From the NCBI GenBank assembly GCA_036494575.1, contig DASXOE010000041.1:1-64000 (forward strand): a DNA stretch of 64,000 nucleotides. Reading direction: 5' to 3'. Below the pieces are notes generated by a model, which was not told the DNA's origin, did not search any database, and worked only from the letters and a program-made list of their open reading frames with translations. Each line of letters opens with the position of its first letter. The stretch's first letter is position 1. The translations under genes were made by a program, and so were the position numbers. The DNA comes from DASZFV01 sp036494575. GTDB taxonomy: Bacteria > Myxococcota_A > Polyangia > Fen-1088. This document shows, one piece after another, positions 47,984 to 56,791 of the stretch.

Positions 47984-49108
47984 ATGGAAGGGCAAGAGGA
48001 TCTGGGTGCGGCGCGGAAGCTCGCGGCGCTCATCGACTGCGAACGCGACGAAATCGAGCGCCGCTGGCTCGCGCGCGTGCGCGCGGACGTCGCCCGTGCT
48101 CCGGGCATCGAGCTCACGCAGTTGCGCGCCGGGATGCACGAGTACCTCGCAGGCCTGGCGGCGCTGCTCCTCGGTCCGCGGGCGGCGTTCGAGCGCGACG
48201 CGCGTGAGGTCTGGGCCAAGGTCGCCCGCGAGCACGGCATCGCGCGCGTGCGCATCGGCTTCGACATCGGGCAGCTCGTCCACGAGTTCGTCGTGCTTCG
48301 GCAGGTGATCCGCGCCGTGGCCCTCGACGCCGGCATCGCCGTCGACGGACCCGAGTCGATTCTCGCCGACATCCTCGACGCGGCCATCGCCGCGGCTGTC
48401 CAGGCCTACGTCGATGCCCGCGACCACGAGACGAAGCGCCGGCAGGCCGAGTATGTGGCCTTTCTCACGCACGAGCTGCGCAATCCTCTGGGCACGGCCA
48501 TGCTGACCGCCTCGCTCCTGCGCCGCCACGTGCCGCAAGAGAAGGGCACGCTCGAGAAGCTCGAGCGCAGTCACCAGCGCCTGAGCGAGATGATCGACGG
48601 CGTCCTGCTCACCGAGAAGCTCGGCGCGGGAACCGTCGAGAGCCGCCCCACGAACGTCGACCTCGGGAAGATCCTCGACGACGCCGTGGAGGTGGCCCGC
48701 TGCGCGGCCGAGCGCAAGGGCGTCGCCTTCCGGATGGCGCGAGTCGCGGGGCTGTGCGTTCACGTCGATCCGCTGCTGACGCGCACGGCGATCCAGCACC
48801 TCGCCGAGAACGCGGTCCGCTACGCCGAGAAGCGCGGCATCGACGTCGCCGTCGAGACGCGGCTCGACGACGTCGTCATTCACGTCCGGAACGACTGCCC
48901 CGCGCTGACGGACGACGAGGTCCGCACGCTCTTCGAGCCCTTCGAGCGCACCCCGACGCCCCAGGCGGGCGCCGGGCTCGGCCTCGTGGTCGCGCGGCGC
49001 GCCATCGAGGCGCAGGGCGGCTCCATCCAGGCCGCGCAGGCCGGGACGTCCGGGTGCCATTTCTGGATCACGCTCCCCCGCCGCGTCGTGGCGTCTCACC
49101 CGCACTAG
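47984..49108 (+). CDS. Histidine kinase with RsbRD-like N-terminal domain (second)
   Basis: The 374-residue product has the N-terminal helical sensor LIDCERDEIERRWLARVRAD with IGFDIGQLVHEFVVLRQVIR. HisKA carries His 163 in AFLTHELRNPLGTAMLTASL. The HATPase has LAENAVRYAEKRG and GAGLGLVVARRAIEAQGGSI. No membrane segments are visible. ATG 47984 is preceded by AAAGGGA; ATG 47954 is an alternative. A response regulator follows 10 nt later, the likely phospho-partner. Confidence 0.88.
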   Translation: MEGQEDLGAARKLAALIDCERDEIERRWLARVRADVARAPGIELTQLRAGMHEYLAGLAALLLGPRAAFERDAREVWAKVAREHGIARVRIGFDIGQLVHEFVVLRQVIRAVALDAGIAVDGPESILADILDAAIAAAVQAYVDARDHETKRRQAEYVAFLTHELRNPLGTAMLTASLLRRHVPQEKGTLEKLERSHQRLSEMIDGVLLTEKLGAGTVESRPTNVDLGKILDDAVEVARCAAERKGVAFRMARVAGLCVHVDPLLTRTAIQHLAENAVRYAEKRGIDVAVETRLDDVVIHVRNDCPALTDDEVRTLFEPFERTPTPQAGAGLGLVVARRAIEAQGGSIQAAQAGTSGCHFWITLPRRVVASHPH

Positions 49109-49118
49109 GAGGCGATCC

Positions 49119-49478
49119 TTGGCCCGCATTCTCTTCGTGAACGACGAGGCCGATCTCGTCGAGGTGTCGTCCGACCTGCTGTCCGGCGAAGGGCACGAGG
49201 TCGTCGCCCTCACCGACGCGCGCCAGACCTTGGAGACCGCGCGGCGCATGAAGCCCGATCTCCTCGTGCTCGACTGGATCCTCAACGGACTCACGGCCGA
49301 GGATGTCGTTCGCCAGTTGCGCCTCGAGCCTGCGACGGCGCGCTTGCCGATCTTGCTCATCTCGGCCCTTTCGGACACCGCCGAGAGGGCCCGGCTCTTG
49401 ACCGCCGATGGATATCTGCGCAAGCCCTTTTCAGCCGAGGGCCTCTCGCGCGCCGTCGCCGCGCTGGTCCCTCGTTAG
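49119..49478 (+). CDS. Single-domain response regulator
   Basis: The 119-residue receiver has acidic pocket residues near NDEAD, phospho-acceptor Asp 52 in LLVLDWILNGLTAED, LLISALSDTAER and the conserved Lys in YLRKPFSAEGL. It has no output domain. The start is TTG 49119 with AGGAGG 7 nt upstream. It is probably the target of the upstream RsbRD-type kinase. Confidence 0.9.
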   Translation: MARILFVNDEADLVEVSSDLLSGEGHEVVALTDARQTLETARRMKPDLLVLDWILNGLTAEDVVRQLRLEPATARLPILLISALSDTAERARLLTADGYLRKPFSAEGLSRAVAALVPR

Positions 49479-49512
49479 ACCCGTTGGTCCGCGACGCTGG
49501 TATCGTGTCGCG

Positions 49513-50565
49513 GTGATCTTCCGACAGCTCTTCGATCCGACCTCGAGCACGTACACCTATCTGCTGGCAGACGAAGGGACGCGCGACGCCGTGCTCGTCG
49601 ATTGTGTCTTCGAGCAGCACACGCGCGACGCCGCGCTCATCCGCGAGCTCGAGCTCGGGCTGCTGTGCGCGCTCGACACGCACTGCCACGCGGACCACGT
49701 GACGGGGGCCTGGCTCATGACGGCGGCCTTCGGCTCCGAGGTGGCCCTCGCGGCGGCATACGGCGCCGAGAACGTCGACCGTCCGCTGGCCCACGGCGAC
49801 CTCGTCCGGTTCGGCGCGCACGCGCTCGAGATCCGCGCCACGCCCGGTCACACCCCCGGTTGCCTGTCGTTCGTCACGGGCGACCACGGCATGGTCTTCA
49901 CGGGCGACGCGCTGCTCGTCCGCGGCGCGGGCCGCACGGACTTTCAGCAGGGGGACGCCGGGCGCCTGTTCCGTTCCATTCGCGAGCAGCTCTTCACGCT
50001 TCCCGACGCATGCCTCGTCTACCCGGCGCACGACTACGAAGGACGCACGGCGAGCACGATCGGCGAGGAGCGTCGCTACAACCCGCGCATCGGCGGGGGC
50101 GCACGCGAGGAGGACTTCGTCGGGTACATGCGCAACCTCGGGCTGCCGCACCCCAAGCAGCTCGCCGTCGCCGTGCCGGCCAACATGCGCGCGGGACGGC
50201 CCGAGAGCGTCGCGCCGGGGCCGACGCCGCCCTGGGGGCCGGTCGTGCGCACGTATGCCGGCCTGCCGGAGATCGCGTGCGAGTGGGTGGCCCGCCACCG
50301 CGACGACGTTCACGTGCTCGACGTGCGCAGCCCGGCCGAGTTCGACGGCGAGCTCGGCCATCTCGAGGGCGCGCAGCTCATCCCGCTCGACGACCTGCGC
50401 GCGCGCCTGTCCGAAGTGAGAGCCGACAAGCCTGTCGTCGTCGTCTGCCAGACCGGCAGGCGCGCGGGAATGGCGACCGTGATTCTCGCGAAGGCGGGCC
50501 TGCCGGGCGTCGCCAACCTCGCAGGCGGCATGGTGGGCTGGCGCGACCTCGGCTTGCCGAGCTAG
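49513..50565 (+). CDS. Persulfide dioxygenase (ETHE1-like) fused to rhodanese
   Basis: The 350-residue product's N-terminal MBL-fold domain starts VIFRQLFDPTSSTYTYLLAD. Its iron ligands are His57/His59/Asp61 in DTHCHADHVTG, His113 in TPGHTPG, Asp132 in FTGDALLVRGAGRTDFQ and His173 in YPAHDYEG, the ETHE1 signature. The C-terminal rhodanese domain (about 245-350) has VLDVRSPAEFDGELGHLEGA and the catalytic loop VVVCQTGRRAG (Cys 312). Such fusions oxidise glutathione persulfide to sulfite and shuttle sulfane sulfur. GTG 49513 matches the family start. Confidence 0.93.
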   Translation: MIFRQLFDPTSSTYTYLLADEGTRDAVLVDCVFEQHTRDAALIRELELGLLCALDTHCHADHVTGAWLMTAAFGSEVALAAAYGAENVDRPLAHGDLVRFGAHALEIRATPGHTPGCLSFVTGDHGMVFTGDALLVRGAGRTDFQQGDAGRLFRSIREQLFTLPDACLVYPAHDYEGRTASTIGEERRYNPRIGGGAREEDFVGYMRNLGLPHPKQLAVAVPANMRAGRPESVAPGPTPPWGPVVRTYAGLPEIACEWVARHRDDVHVLDVRSPAEFDGELGHLEGAQLIPLDDLRARLSEVRADKPVVVVCQTGRRAGMATVILAKAGLPGVANLAGGMVGWRDLGLPS

Positions 50566-50595
50566 GGGTGGCGGCGACGCCGAGCCGCTGCGCCG

Positions 50596-51435
50596 CTACT
50601 GCTTCGATACCATCACCGTGGCGAGCCCCGTGCCGGCGCTCGCGCCGACGTACCAGGCCAGCACGGTCTCGCTGTTGAAGGGGCTGAAGTCATGGTTCGT
50701 CCCCACGCCGTTCAGGATGACGTATCGGAAGTCCTCGTGGGGCTGTTCGCTCGGGACGCGGAGCAGGACGAAGTCGTCGTGCGCGCCCGCGCCCGAGGAG
50801 AAGGTGCTGTCGACGAGCGTCGCTCGATAATTTCCATCGGGGACCACGAGCATGGCTGGCGTCGAGTGGCAGTTGGTGTCGTAGGCCAAGACGTTCTTCG
50901 TCGCGTCCACCGTCGTGCTGGCGCCGCCCGGCGAGAGGGTCACCGTCGCCGTCCCCGCGTTGTCGGCGAGGTCCGAATCGACGAACATGACTTCGATCGT
51001 GCCCATGGCCGGGAGCGTGACGGACGCCGTCGCGCCGATCCCGTTCAGCATGAAGAACCGGTGGTCTTCATTCGGGTCGCCGGCGGGCAAGGGCGCGTGG
51101 ACGATGACGTAGTTGTCGAAGGACGGCGGCGGGGGCGTTGGTCCCGACACGCCTCCCTTCGTGAGCGTGCTCGCGCTGAGCGCGATCGTGTATGTTCCCG
51201 CGGCGACGTCGGGGATGACGGCGGGCGTGACCCCGCACGCGTCCATGCGCACCGCGTTCTTGGTCGCGTCGACGGAGATATTGGCCGTCGTGAACGCGCC
51301 GCCGGCGCCGCCCATCTCGGGATCGCCGCCCGCGGCGCCCGTGTCGCTGCCGGAGCCCGCTTTCGTGCCGCCGCATCCAAGCAGCACGGCGCCTGAAACA
51401 ATCGCCACAGCTCGCCAAGGAGAGACCCGCATCAT
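50596..51435 (-). CDS. Lipoprotein with two tandem homologous domains, function unknown
   Basis: The 279-residue product has lipobox LLGC (SGAVLLGCGGTKA), then a short Gly-rich linker and two copies of a roughly 105-residue beta-domain. Copy 1 has SVDATKNAVRMDACGVTP, AAGTYTIALSASTLTKG, EDHRFFMLNGIG and NAGTATVTL. Copy 2 has TVDATKNVLAYDTNCHSTP, PDGNYRATLVDSTFSSG, EDFRYVILNGVG and GTGLATVMV. Each copy has one conserved Cys, possibly an inter-domain disulfide. Convergent with the ETHE1-like gene. Confidence 0.75.
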   Translation of the reverse strand: MMRVSPWRAVAIVSGAVLLGCGGTKAGSGSDTGAAGGDPEMGGAGGAFTTANISVDATKNAVRMDACGVTPAVIPDVAAGTYTIALSASTLTKGGVSGPTPPPPSFDNYVIVHAPLPAGDPNEDHRFFMLNGIGATASVTLPAMGTIEVMFVDSDLADNAGTATVTLSPGGASTTVDATKNVLAYDTNCHSTPAMLVVPDGNYRATLVDSTFSSGAGAHDDFVLLRVPSEQPHEDFRYVILNGVGTNHDFSPFNSETVLAWYVGASAGTGLATVMVSKQ

Positions 51436-51630
51436 GCTGACAAGCTAAGTCGCGATCAGCGTCAGGCGAGGTGCCAGAAACCGGGCTGCGGGGCCGCGTC
51501 GACCGCGCACAGCACCTCCCGAAAACTGGGTCGCGTCCGGGTAAAAAAAAGATGAGGCGCGACATTTTGCCGCATTGCGGCCGTCAGCGCGTTGTGATAC
51601 TCACAGACCGCAACTTACAAAAGGATCCCG

Positions 51631-52122
51631 ATGCGCTCACTTCGCCTGATTGGTTGTTCGATGGTCCTGGGGTTGGTTCTGGTCGCCTGTGGAAGCAGCG
51701 GGACCAAGAATCCCGACGGTGGAAAAGCCGGAAAAGACGGCGGAGCGGGCACGGGCGGGGCAGGCAGCGGCGGAGCGGGCAGCGGCGGAGCGGGCACGGG
51801 TGGTAATGCCGGCGCCGATGCCGCCGCGGGTACGGGTGGTAGCGCAGGCGCTGACGCCACGGGCGCCGCTGGTTCGGACGCTCATCCTGACGTTGCTCCT
51901 GATACCGCGACGGACGTGGCGACGGATCACTCGACCGACACGCCGGCGCCCGACACGGCGACCGACCACGCGGGCGACGCCTCGGACGCGGGCACGGGCG
52001 GCGACGCCTCGGATGCTGCGGCCTCGGATACCGGGACCGACTCCTCCGGCGACGCCTCGAGCGAGGCCGGTGTGGACGGGGGCACGGACGGCGCCAGCGA
52101 TTCAGGTTCCGAAGCAGGCTGA
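51631..52122 (+). CDS. Low-complexity lipoprotein
   Basis: The 163-residue product has lipobox LVAC (VLGLVLVACGSSG). The remainder is almost entirely Gly, Ala, Asp, Thr and Ser (GGAGTGGAGSGGAG, DTATDVATDHSTDTPAPDTA), with no folded domain. In related bacteria such linkers usually precede a catalytic or binding domain. Here the frame stops after the linker, so it may be a naturally short spacer protein or a truncated gene. Confidence 0.6.
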   Translation: MRSLRLIGCSMVLGLVLVACGSSGTKNPDGGKAGKDGGAGTGGAGSGGAGSGGAGTGGNAGADAAAGTGGSAGADATGAAGSDAHPDVAPDTATDVATDHSTDTPAPDTATDHAGDASDAGTGGDASDAAASDTGTDSSGDASSEAGVDGGTDGASDSGSEAG

Positions 52123-52161
52123 GCGCGGTTGCGCTGACGGCTCGGCCCCCGCGAACCTTCA

Positions 52162-52195
52162 ATAGCGAAGCTTCGCCCGCGAAGTTTCGCCCTAT
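52162..52195. terminator. Imperfect hairpin between convergent genes
   Basis: ATAGCGAAGCTTCGC and GCGAAGTTTCGCCCTAT form an imperfect stem of about 15 bp, built from two direct GCGAAGYTTCGCCC units. It lies between the low-complexity lipoprotein stop and the stop of the cassette B exported protein. Confidence 0.45.
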
Positions 52196-53217
52196 CGCAG
52201 GGCGAGACCGACCGTCAGCATCGCCTCGCCGTTCCAGCGCGGCAGCGCGGCGGGCGCCACGGCCCCGGCCGCGGCGCTCGGTGAAGTGAGCACGTAAAAT
52301 CCGCCCGCGCGGAAGCCCACGAGGGCGCGACCGAAGGGCAGGACGGCGCCCCCGAGGGCGTCGAGCGCGAGCTCGGGCCGACGTGCGGCGGGAGGTCCCG
52401 CGTCGACCGAGAGAACGTGAACGGACGGACCGAGCTCGAGCTCGAGCCACAGCGGAGCGAGGGGAAGACGGCCGTGGGCGCCGAGCTCGATCGCGACGTC
52501 GTTCACGGTTCGCCCCGCCGGAGCGGCCCCTCCGGACGCGAGCGACGGACCGGCCGCGAGCCCGACGCCGACGCCGAGCGCTCGCCCCAACGCCTCGGGG
52601 GTGAAAACGCCTTTGAGCCCGAGACGCAGACCGACGTGTTGCGAGGGGGGTGACTGCAGGCGAGCGCCGGCCGCGAGCTCGACGGCCAGCGTCGGTGGCG
52701 CGGGGCGGCCCGGGGAGAGGTGCGGCGCCGGCGTCGGCGAGGGGCTCGTCGTCGGCGGTGGCGATCGCGTCGGGGCGGGCGGAGGGGGCGGGGAGCCGAG
52801 CAGCATCTTCACGGAGAGGGCCACAGCGGCCGCATCGGGCGGCGCGAGCGGCGTCGTCACCGACAGGGGCCTCACGGCGAGGATTCCGTCGCGGCCGCAG
52901 AAGCAGAGCGCGTGGGCGCCGCTCTCGTCGTCGCAAAGCCAGACGACGGCCACGGTGCCTGGGACCGAGATCTCCCGCCGCGCGGCTTCGATGTCGGCGA
53001 CGCCCATCAACGGGCCGGGCAGCTCGAACACAGACAACCCGCGTGGCGAGACGGCGACCGACAAGGCGGAGGCGAGCGCGGCGTCGTGCGTGCCGAGGAC
53101 GACGCGCTCCGAATCCGCGCGCCCCGGTCGGCTCGCGAGGAGCAGGACCGCGAACGCCCACGCGCGGGCTCGTCGTGTGAGCGCCGCGGAGCCGGCGATG
53201 TCTGCGGGCGGGCGCAC
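52192..53217 (-). CDS. Exported protein of ECF/FecR cassette B
   Basis: The 341-residue product starts at GTG 53217. A signal-like segment (RRARAWAFAVLLLASRPGRA) is followed by an alpha/beta-like N-terminal part (VVLGTHDAALASALSVAVSP, DAAAVALSVKMLL), a Pro-rich linker, and a C-terminal part with barrel-like strands ending RWNGEAMLTVGLALR. The layout matches the cassette A protein at 31185, although sequence identity is low. The FecR gene stop lies 6 nt upstream. Confidence 0.65.
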   Translation of the reverse strand: MRPPADIAGSAALTRRARAWAFAVLLLASRPGRADSERVVLGTHDAALASALSVAVSPRGLSVFELPGPLMGVADIEAARREISVPGTVAVVWLCDDESGAHALCFCGRDGILAVRPLSVTTPLAPPDAAAVALSVKMLLGSPPPPPAPTRSPPPTTSPSPTPAPHLSPGRPAPPTLAVELAAGARLQSPPSQHVGLRLGLKGVFTPEALGRALGVGVGLAAGPSLASGGAAPAGRTVNDVAIELGAHGRLPLAPLWLELELGPSVHVLSVDAGPPAARRPELALDALGGAVLPFGRALVGFRAGGFYVLTSPSAAAGAVAPAALPRWNGEAMLTVGLALR

Positions 53218-53223
53218 GGACCG

Positions 53224-54393
53224 TCAGCGCGCCGGCGCGAGCAATGTGCGGGCGTCGTCGGCGTTGGGGCCGTGTGGGAATCGGCGGAGATAGGTCTCGC
53301 AGAGCTCGCGCGCGAGCTGGGCCTGGCCGCGCTCGCTCTCGAGGCGCGCCGAAGCGAACAAGGCGATCGCGGCCCAGCCGTCCTCGCCGGCCGCGAGCTC
53401 GCCGTAGATGCGCAGCGCGGCCTCGGGATCGCGGATCTCGAGCTGCGAGGCAAGCTCGAACAAGACCTGAACGGAGTGGCGCGGCGCGACGAGCGGCGTG
53501 TCGGGGCTCGGCTTCGCGGCCGCGGCGTCGGTGAGCGCGCTCGCGTTGGGGCGGTCGGCGATGGTCAGGTCTCCAGACCGAGCGGTCGCCGCGGGAGCCG
53601 CGCCGTCCTCGGGCGTGCGCGGCGACGCGGGGGCGTGACCTTCGGCGTCCGCCAGCGCGACCCGGCGCGGGTGGCGCTGACGCGTCGCCGGGGTCGGATC
53701 TTCGTGGGGGGGCACCTGCGCGGTCGCGCCGGCCGCCGATGACCCGAGGGGCGGCGTCGACGCGATCGCCGCGGGCGCCGGCGCCGCGGACGCGACGGGC
53801 TCGCGGGTGACCGCCTCGCCCGGCGTGTAGCGCTCGCCCGCGTGAACGAGCTCGGTCATGTTCGTGTCGGCCACCTCGACGAGGCCGTGGTCGACGGACA
53901 CTGTCGCGTGCCCGCCGACACGATGGACGGAGAAGCGCGTGCCGATGACGGTCACGCGCGTCGCGCCCGCCTCCACGATGAACGGCGCGCGCGTGGCGCG
54001 GGGTGCCACCTCGCAGGTGACTGTCCCGCGATCGAGCACGACGACGACGGCGCCGCCTCGCCCGCCGCCGAAGCTGATCGCGGACTGCGGCGCGACGTCG
54101 AGCGTGGCGCCCCCGATGGCGATGCGCGAGCCGCTGGTGGTCGTGGTCACCTGCGCGGTGCCGAGCTGCGCGCGCGCCGGGAGCGTCTCGCCGCGGCGTC
54201 CCTCGCGGACGGCGAAAATACCGGCGGCCGCGGCCACGCCAGCGAGCGCGAACGCGAGGCCGCTGCGCCTCGAGACCCAGGGCCGCGGGGGCGCGAGCGG
54301 GCGCGCGTCGAGCGCCGCGAATAGGCCGCGCTCGATGCGCGCCACGGCCGCGTCGGCGAGGGCGGGCGTCGGAGGAATCGGTCCGCGCTTCAT
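53224..54393 (-). CDS. FecR-domain regulator with TPR-like C-terminus, cassette B
   Basis: The 389-residue product starts at ATG 54393 (ATGA overlap with the sigma stop). A membrane helix near residues 43-60 (SGLAFALAGVAAAAGIFAV) precedes a FecR-like domain (SAISFGGGRGGAVVVVLDRG, VTVIGTRFSVHRVGGHATVS, VDHGLVEVADTN). A long Ala/Pro linker then leads to a C-terminal helical repeat (LFELASQLEIRDPEAALRIY, ARELCETYLRRFPHGPNADD). Unlike cassette A, I see no HxxxCxxC zinc motif, so sigma binding may use another surface. Confidence 0.85.
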   Translation of the reverse strand: MKRGPIPPTPALADAAVARIERGLFAALDARPLAPPRPWVSRRSGLAFALAGVAAAAGIFAVREGRRGETLPARAQLGTAQVTTTTSGSRIAIGGATLDVAPQSAISFGGGRGGAVVVVLDRGTVTCEVAPRATRAPFIVEAGATRVTVIGTRFSVHRVGGHATVSVDHGLVEVADTNMTELVHAGERYTPGEAVTREPVASAAPAPAAIASTPPLGSSAAGATAQVPPHEDPTPATRQRHPRRVALADAEGHAPASPRTPEDGAAPAATARSGDLTIADRPNASALTDAAAAKPSPDTPLVAPRHSVQVLFELASQLEIRDPEAALRIYGELAAGEDGWAAIALFASARLESERGQAQLARELCETYLRRFPHGPNADDARTLLAPAR

Positions 54394-55010
54394 TCCGTAT
54401 CCTCCGCCGCGTCGCCGAGCGCGCCGCCCAGGAATGACGCCAGCAGCGGATCGCGTTTGGCGCGTTTGTCGAGCTCGCGTCGCGCGCGCCACACGCGGGC
54501 CTTGGTCGCCACCAGGGACGCCGACATGAGCTCGGCCACCTCGCGCAGTGGTCGTCCATCGATGGCGTGCAGCGTGAAAGCGATTCGCAGCCTCGGATCC
54601 ATCCGTTCGAGGAACTGGTACACGCGGCGCAGGCCCTGGCGCGCCGCAACCTGTTGCTCGGCCTCTGATTCATCGACGCGCGCGTCGGGCACGAGCTCGA
54701 GGCGAACGGCTGGCGGCGGGTTGGAACGCAGGTAGCCGTACGCGACGTTGAGGGCGATGCCGCCGATCCACGTCGTGAGCTGCGACTCGCCGCGAAACTG
54801 CGGGAGCGACCGGAACACGCGCAGGAAGGTCTCTTGAATCAGGTCCTCGTGAGGGCCGTTCGGGCCGAGCACGCGGTAGAGGAGGCCGTGGACCCTCCTA
54901 ACCTCCTCGCGGAACAGGCGCGTCTGCGCGGCGCGGTCGCCGTCGACGCACCGGCGCGCGAGATCGCGCGCGGCCTCTTCGCCGTCGAGGGACTGCACAG
55001 CCAGGATCAT
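54390..55010 (-). CDS. ECF sigma factor, cassette B
   Basis: The product is 206 residues from ATG 55010 (MILAVQSLDGEEAARDLARR). Region 2 is VHGLLYRVLGPNGPHEDLIQ with ETFLRVFRSLPQFRGESQL. Region 4 is FLERMDPRLRIAFTLHAIDG with LREVAELMSASLVATKARVW. The frame continues upstream to 55190, so the start is not certain. Its stop overlaps the FecR start. Confidence 0.88.
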   Translation of the reverse strand: MILAVQSLDGEEAARDLARRCVDGDRAAQTRLFREEVRRVHGLLYRVLGPNGPHEDLIQETFLRVFRSLPQFRGESQLTTWIGGIALNVAYGYLRSNPPPAVRLELVPDARVDESEAEQQVAARQGLRRVYQFLERMDPRLRIAFTLHAIDGRPLREVAELMSASLVATKARVWRARRELDKRAKRDPLLASFLGGALGDAAEDTE

Positions 55011-55202
55011 CTCAGCGTTGGTGGGCGGGCGCCGGAGAAAAGTTGCGCGAATCCACGCCCCGCCGGCCGTCCTCGCGCCCGCGAGGTAGCAGAAGGTACG
55101 ACATTGCCTTACACGGAGTCCTCCGGATTTTTTTCCCGCAACCTTTCCTCGCGACTTCGCACCTGACATCTCCGTAGACCGAACCCGCACCTCGGAGACG
55201 CC

Positions 55203-55667
55203 ATGAAGTTGCTGATTGTCGACGACGATAGCCTCATCTGTAGCTCGCTTGCCCGCAGCCTCATCCGCCTAGGCCACGCCGGCCGCGCCGCCCGCTCCGT
55301 CGAGTCGGCGCTCAGGATGATCGAGAGCGATTCACCCGCCGCCGTCCTGACCGATCTCGATCTCGGTCCCGGGGGCGACGGTGTCGATCTCATCGCGCGG
55401 ATGCGCCGCGAGGGCTGCCAGGTGCCGGCGATCATGATGACGGGCAGCGACCCGGCGCTCGCGCGCGCCCGCCTCGCCCGCGCCGGGTTGGACGACATCG
55501 CGCTCCTCGTCAAGCCGTTCGCCTTCGACGAGCTCATGAAGATTCTCGGCGAGGTCCTGCCGGGGGAGGCCTCGGAGGCCGCCGCTCCCGGCCGCGTCCC
55601 CCGCCTGACTCCCGTCGCCGCGCTCGTGGACAAGGTCGTCCACTTGTTCGGCGGCCGCGCGCCCTGA
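55203..55667 (+). CDS. Response regulator (receiver plus short tail)
   Basis: The 154-residue receiver has LLIVDDDSLICSSLARSLIR, phospho-acceptor Asp 51 in AVLTDLDLGPGGDGVDLIAR, IMMTGSDPAL and the Lys in LLVKPFAFDELM. About 30 further residues show no output domain. It is divergent from cassette B. The start ATG 55203 has GGAG upstream. No adjacent kinase is visible. Confidence 0.87.
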   Translation: MKLLIVDDDSLICSSLARSLIRLGHAGRAARSVESALRMIESDSPAAVLTDLDLGPGGDGVDLIARMRREGCQVPAIMMTGSDPALARARLARAGLDDIALLVKPFAFDELMKILGEVLPGEASEAAAPGRVPRLTPVAALVDKVVHLFGGRAP

Positions 55668-55694
55668 CCCGGTCCCTCGCGCCGCCGGACGGCT

Positions 55695-56528
55695 CTATGA
55701 CGCGAGGGGCTCGCGCAATGTCTGATCGAGCGCGCGTAGCCCCTCGACGAGGTCGCAGGTCGCCTCCGTGAGCTGTCCCTCGATGTTGCCGTCACAGGCC
55801 TCGAATCGGCGGAGCTGGACCGACGTGATCATCGCGGGCAGCTGCTCGAGCGTCGCGAGGGCTTCTTCGCCCATGCCGAGGAGCCGCTCCCCTTCGGCCT
55901 GTAGCATGAGCACGGACTCGAAGTGCGATCGGCTCAGCTCGGCGGCGCGCTGAAAGCTCTCGCGGGTCTCGCCGTCGCGTTCTCGCGCGCGCTCGCGCAG
56001 GCGCTCGCCGTCCGCACGCAGGCAGCTCACCGCGGTCGTCGCGATGAACCGCGCGACGTACTCGACGCGCGCTGCGATCACGACGATTTGACGCTCGAGC
56101 TGCGGAATCCGCGCGAGCGCGGGCTCGAGATCGAAACCGCCGCCCCGCGGCGCCGCCTCCAGCACCTCGCGGATCGCCTCGCGGCTCCGGGCCAGGCGCT
56201 CGAGCAGGATCCGGGCCTTCGGATCGGTGAAAGCCGTGAGGGGAGGGAGCTCGATGGGGAGGGCGCGCGCCCTCCGCAGCGCCATCTGCCTGGTCTTTCC
56301 ATCGAGGAACGTCCCTGCGAAGAGGAGTGTGAAGATCACGGGTACGCCGACGAGCACCGACGGCATTCCCGCGAGCACGGCGACGAGCACCGCCATCCCG
56401 GCGGCGAGGAGCGCGCCCGGCCTAGAGATCGCCGCCTTGCCGCTCGCGGCGAGCCAGAGCCGCCCGCTGTTCTCGTGCGCGGAGGTGTCACCGACGAGAT
56501 CCCGCTCGAACCACTTGGGAGACGCCAT
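55695..56528 (-). CDS. Membrane protein with long helical cytoplasmic domain, unknown
   Basis: The 277-residue product starts at ATG 56528 (GAGGG 6 nt upstream). Two adjacent hydrophobic segments (GALLAAGMAVLVAVLAGMPS, VLVGVPVIFTLLFAGTFL) form a hairpin near the N-terminus. About 180 residues of probable coiled-coil or helical bundle follow (LLERLARSREAIREVLEAAP, SRSHFESVLMLQAEGERLLG). I do not recognise the family. The layout resembles putative scaffold or toxic-anion-resistance-like helical proteins, but no motif supports that. Confidence 0.65.
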   Translation of the reverse strand: MASPKWFERDLVGDTSAHENSGRLWLAASGKAAISRPGALLAAGMAVLVAVLAGMPSVLVGVPVIFTLLFAGTFLDGKTRQMALRRARALPIELPPLTAFTDPKARILLERLARSREAIREVLEAAPRGGGFDLEPALARIPQLERQIVVIAARVEYVARFIATTAVSCLRADGERLRERARERDGETRESFQRAAELSRSHFESVLMLQAEGERLLGMGEEALATLEQLPAMITSVQLRRFEACDGNIEGQLTEATCDLVEGLRALDQTLREPLAS

Positions 56529-56791
56529 GGCCGCCCTCAAACCCCTGACCTCTGCGGGCCCAACGAACGCTCCAAGACGATCTGCCAGTTGCGATGCTGC
56601 GTGTTCATGACTGACCTCCAGAAACGAAACGGGCCCGCGGCCCGCAGAAAAACAAGTTAGCCACTCGATCGAGGTCGCCAAGCCAGGTTCATCCTTCGTT
56701 CGCGGCCGGGTCCATCGCGTGAGGCCTCGGCCGCGTGACCTTGATCGACCGCGGCGGAGATCCAAGCTTTTGATGGGAGGCGCGGGTGGCG

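Noticed and set aside
55105..55133. GGAG/CTCC stem followed by a T-run, terminator-like
   Set aside because: The stem is 5 bp with a 2-nt loop, too tight to form, and it lies between divergent genes where no transcript should end.
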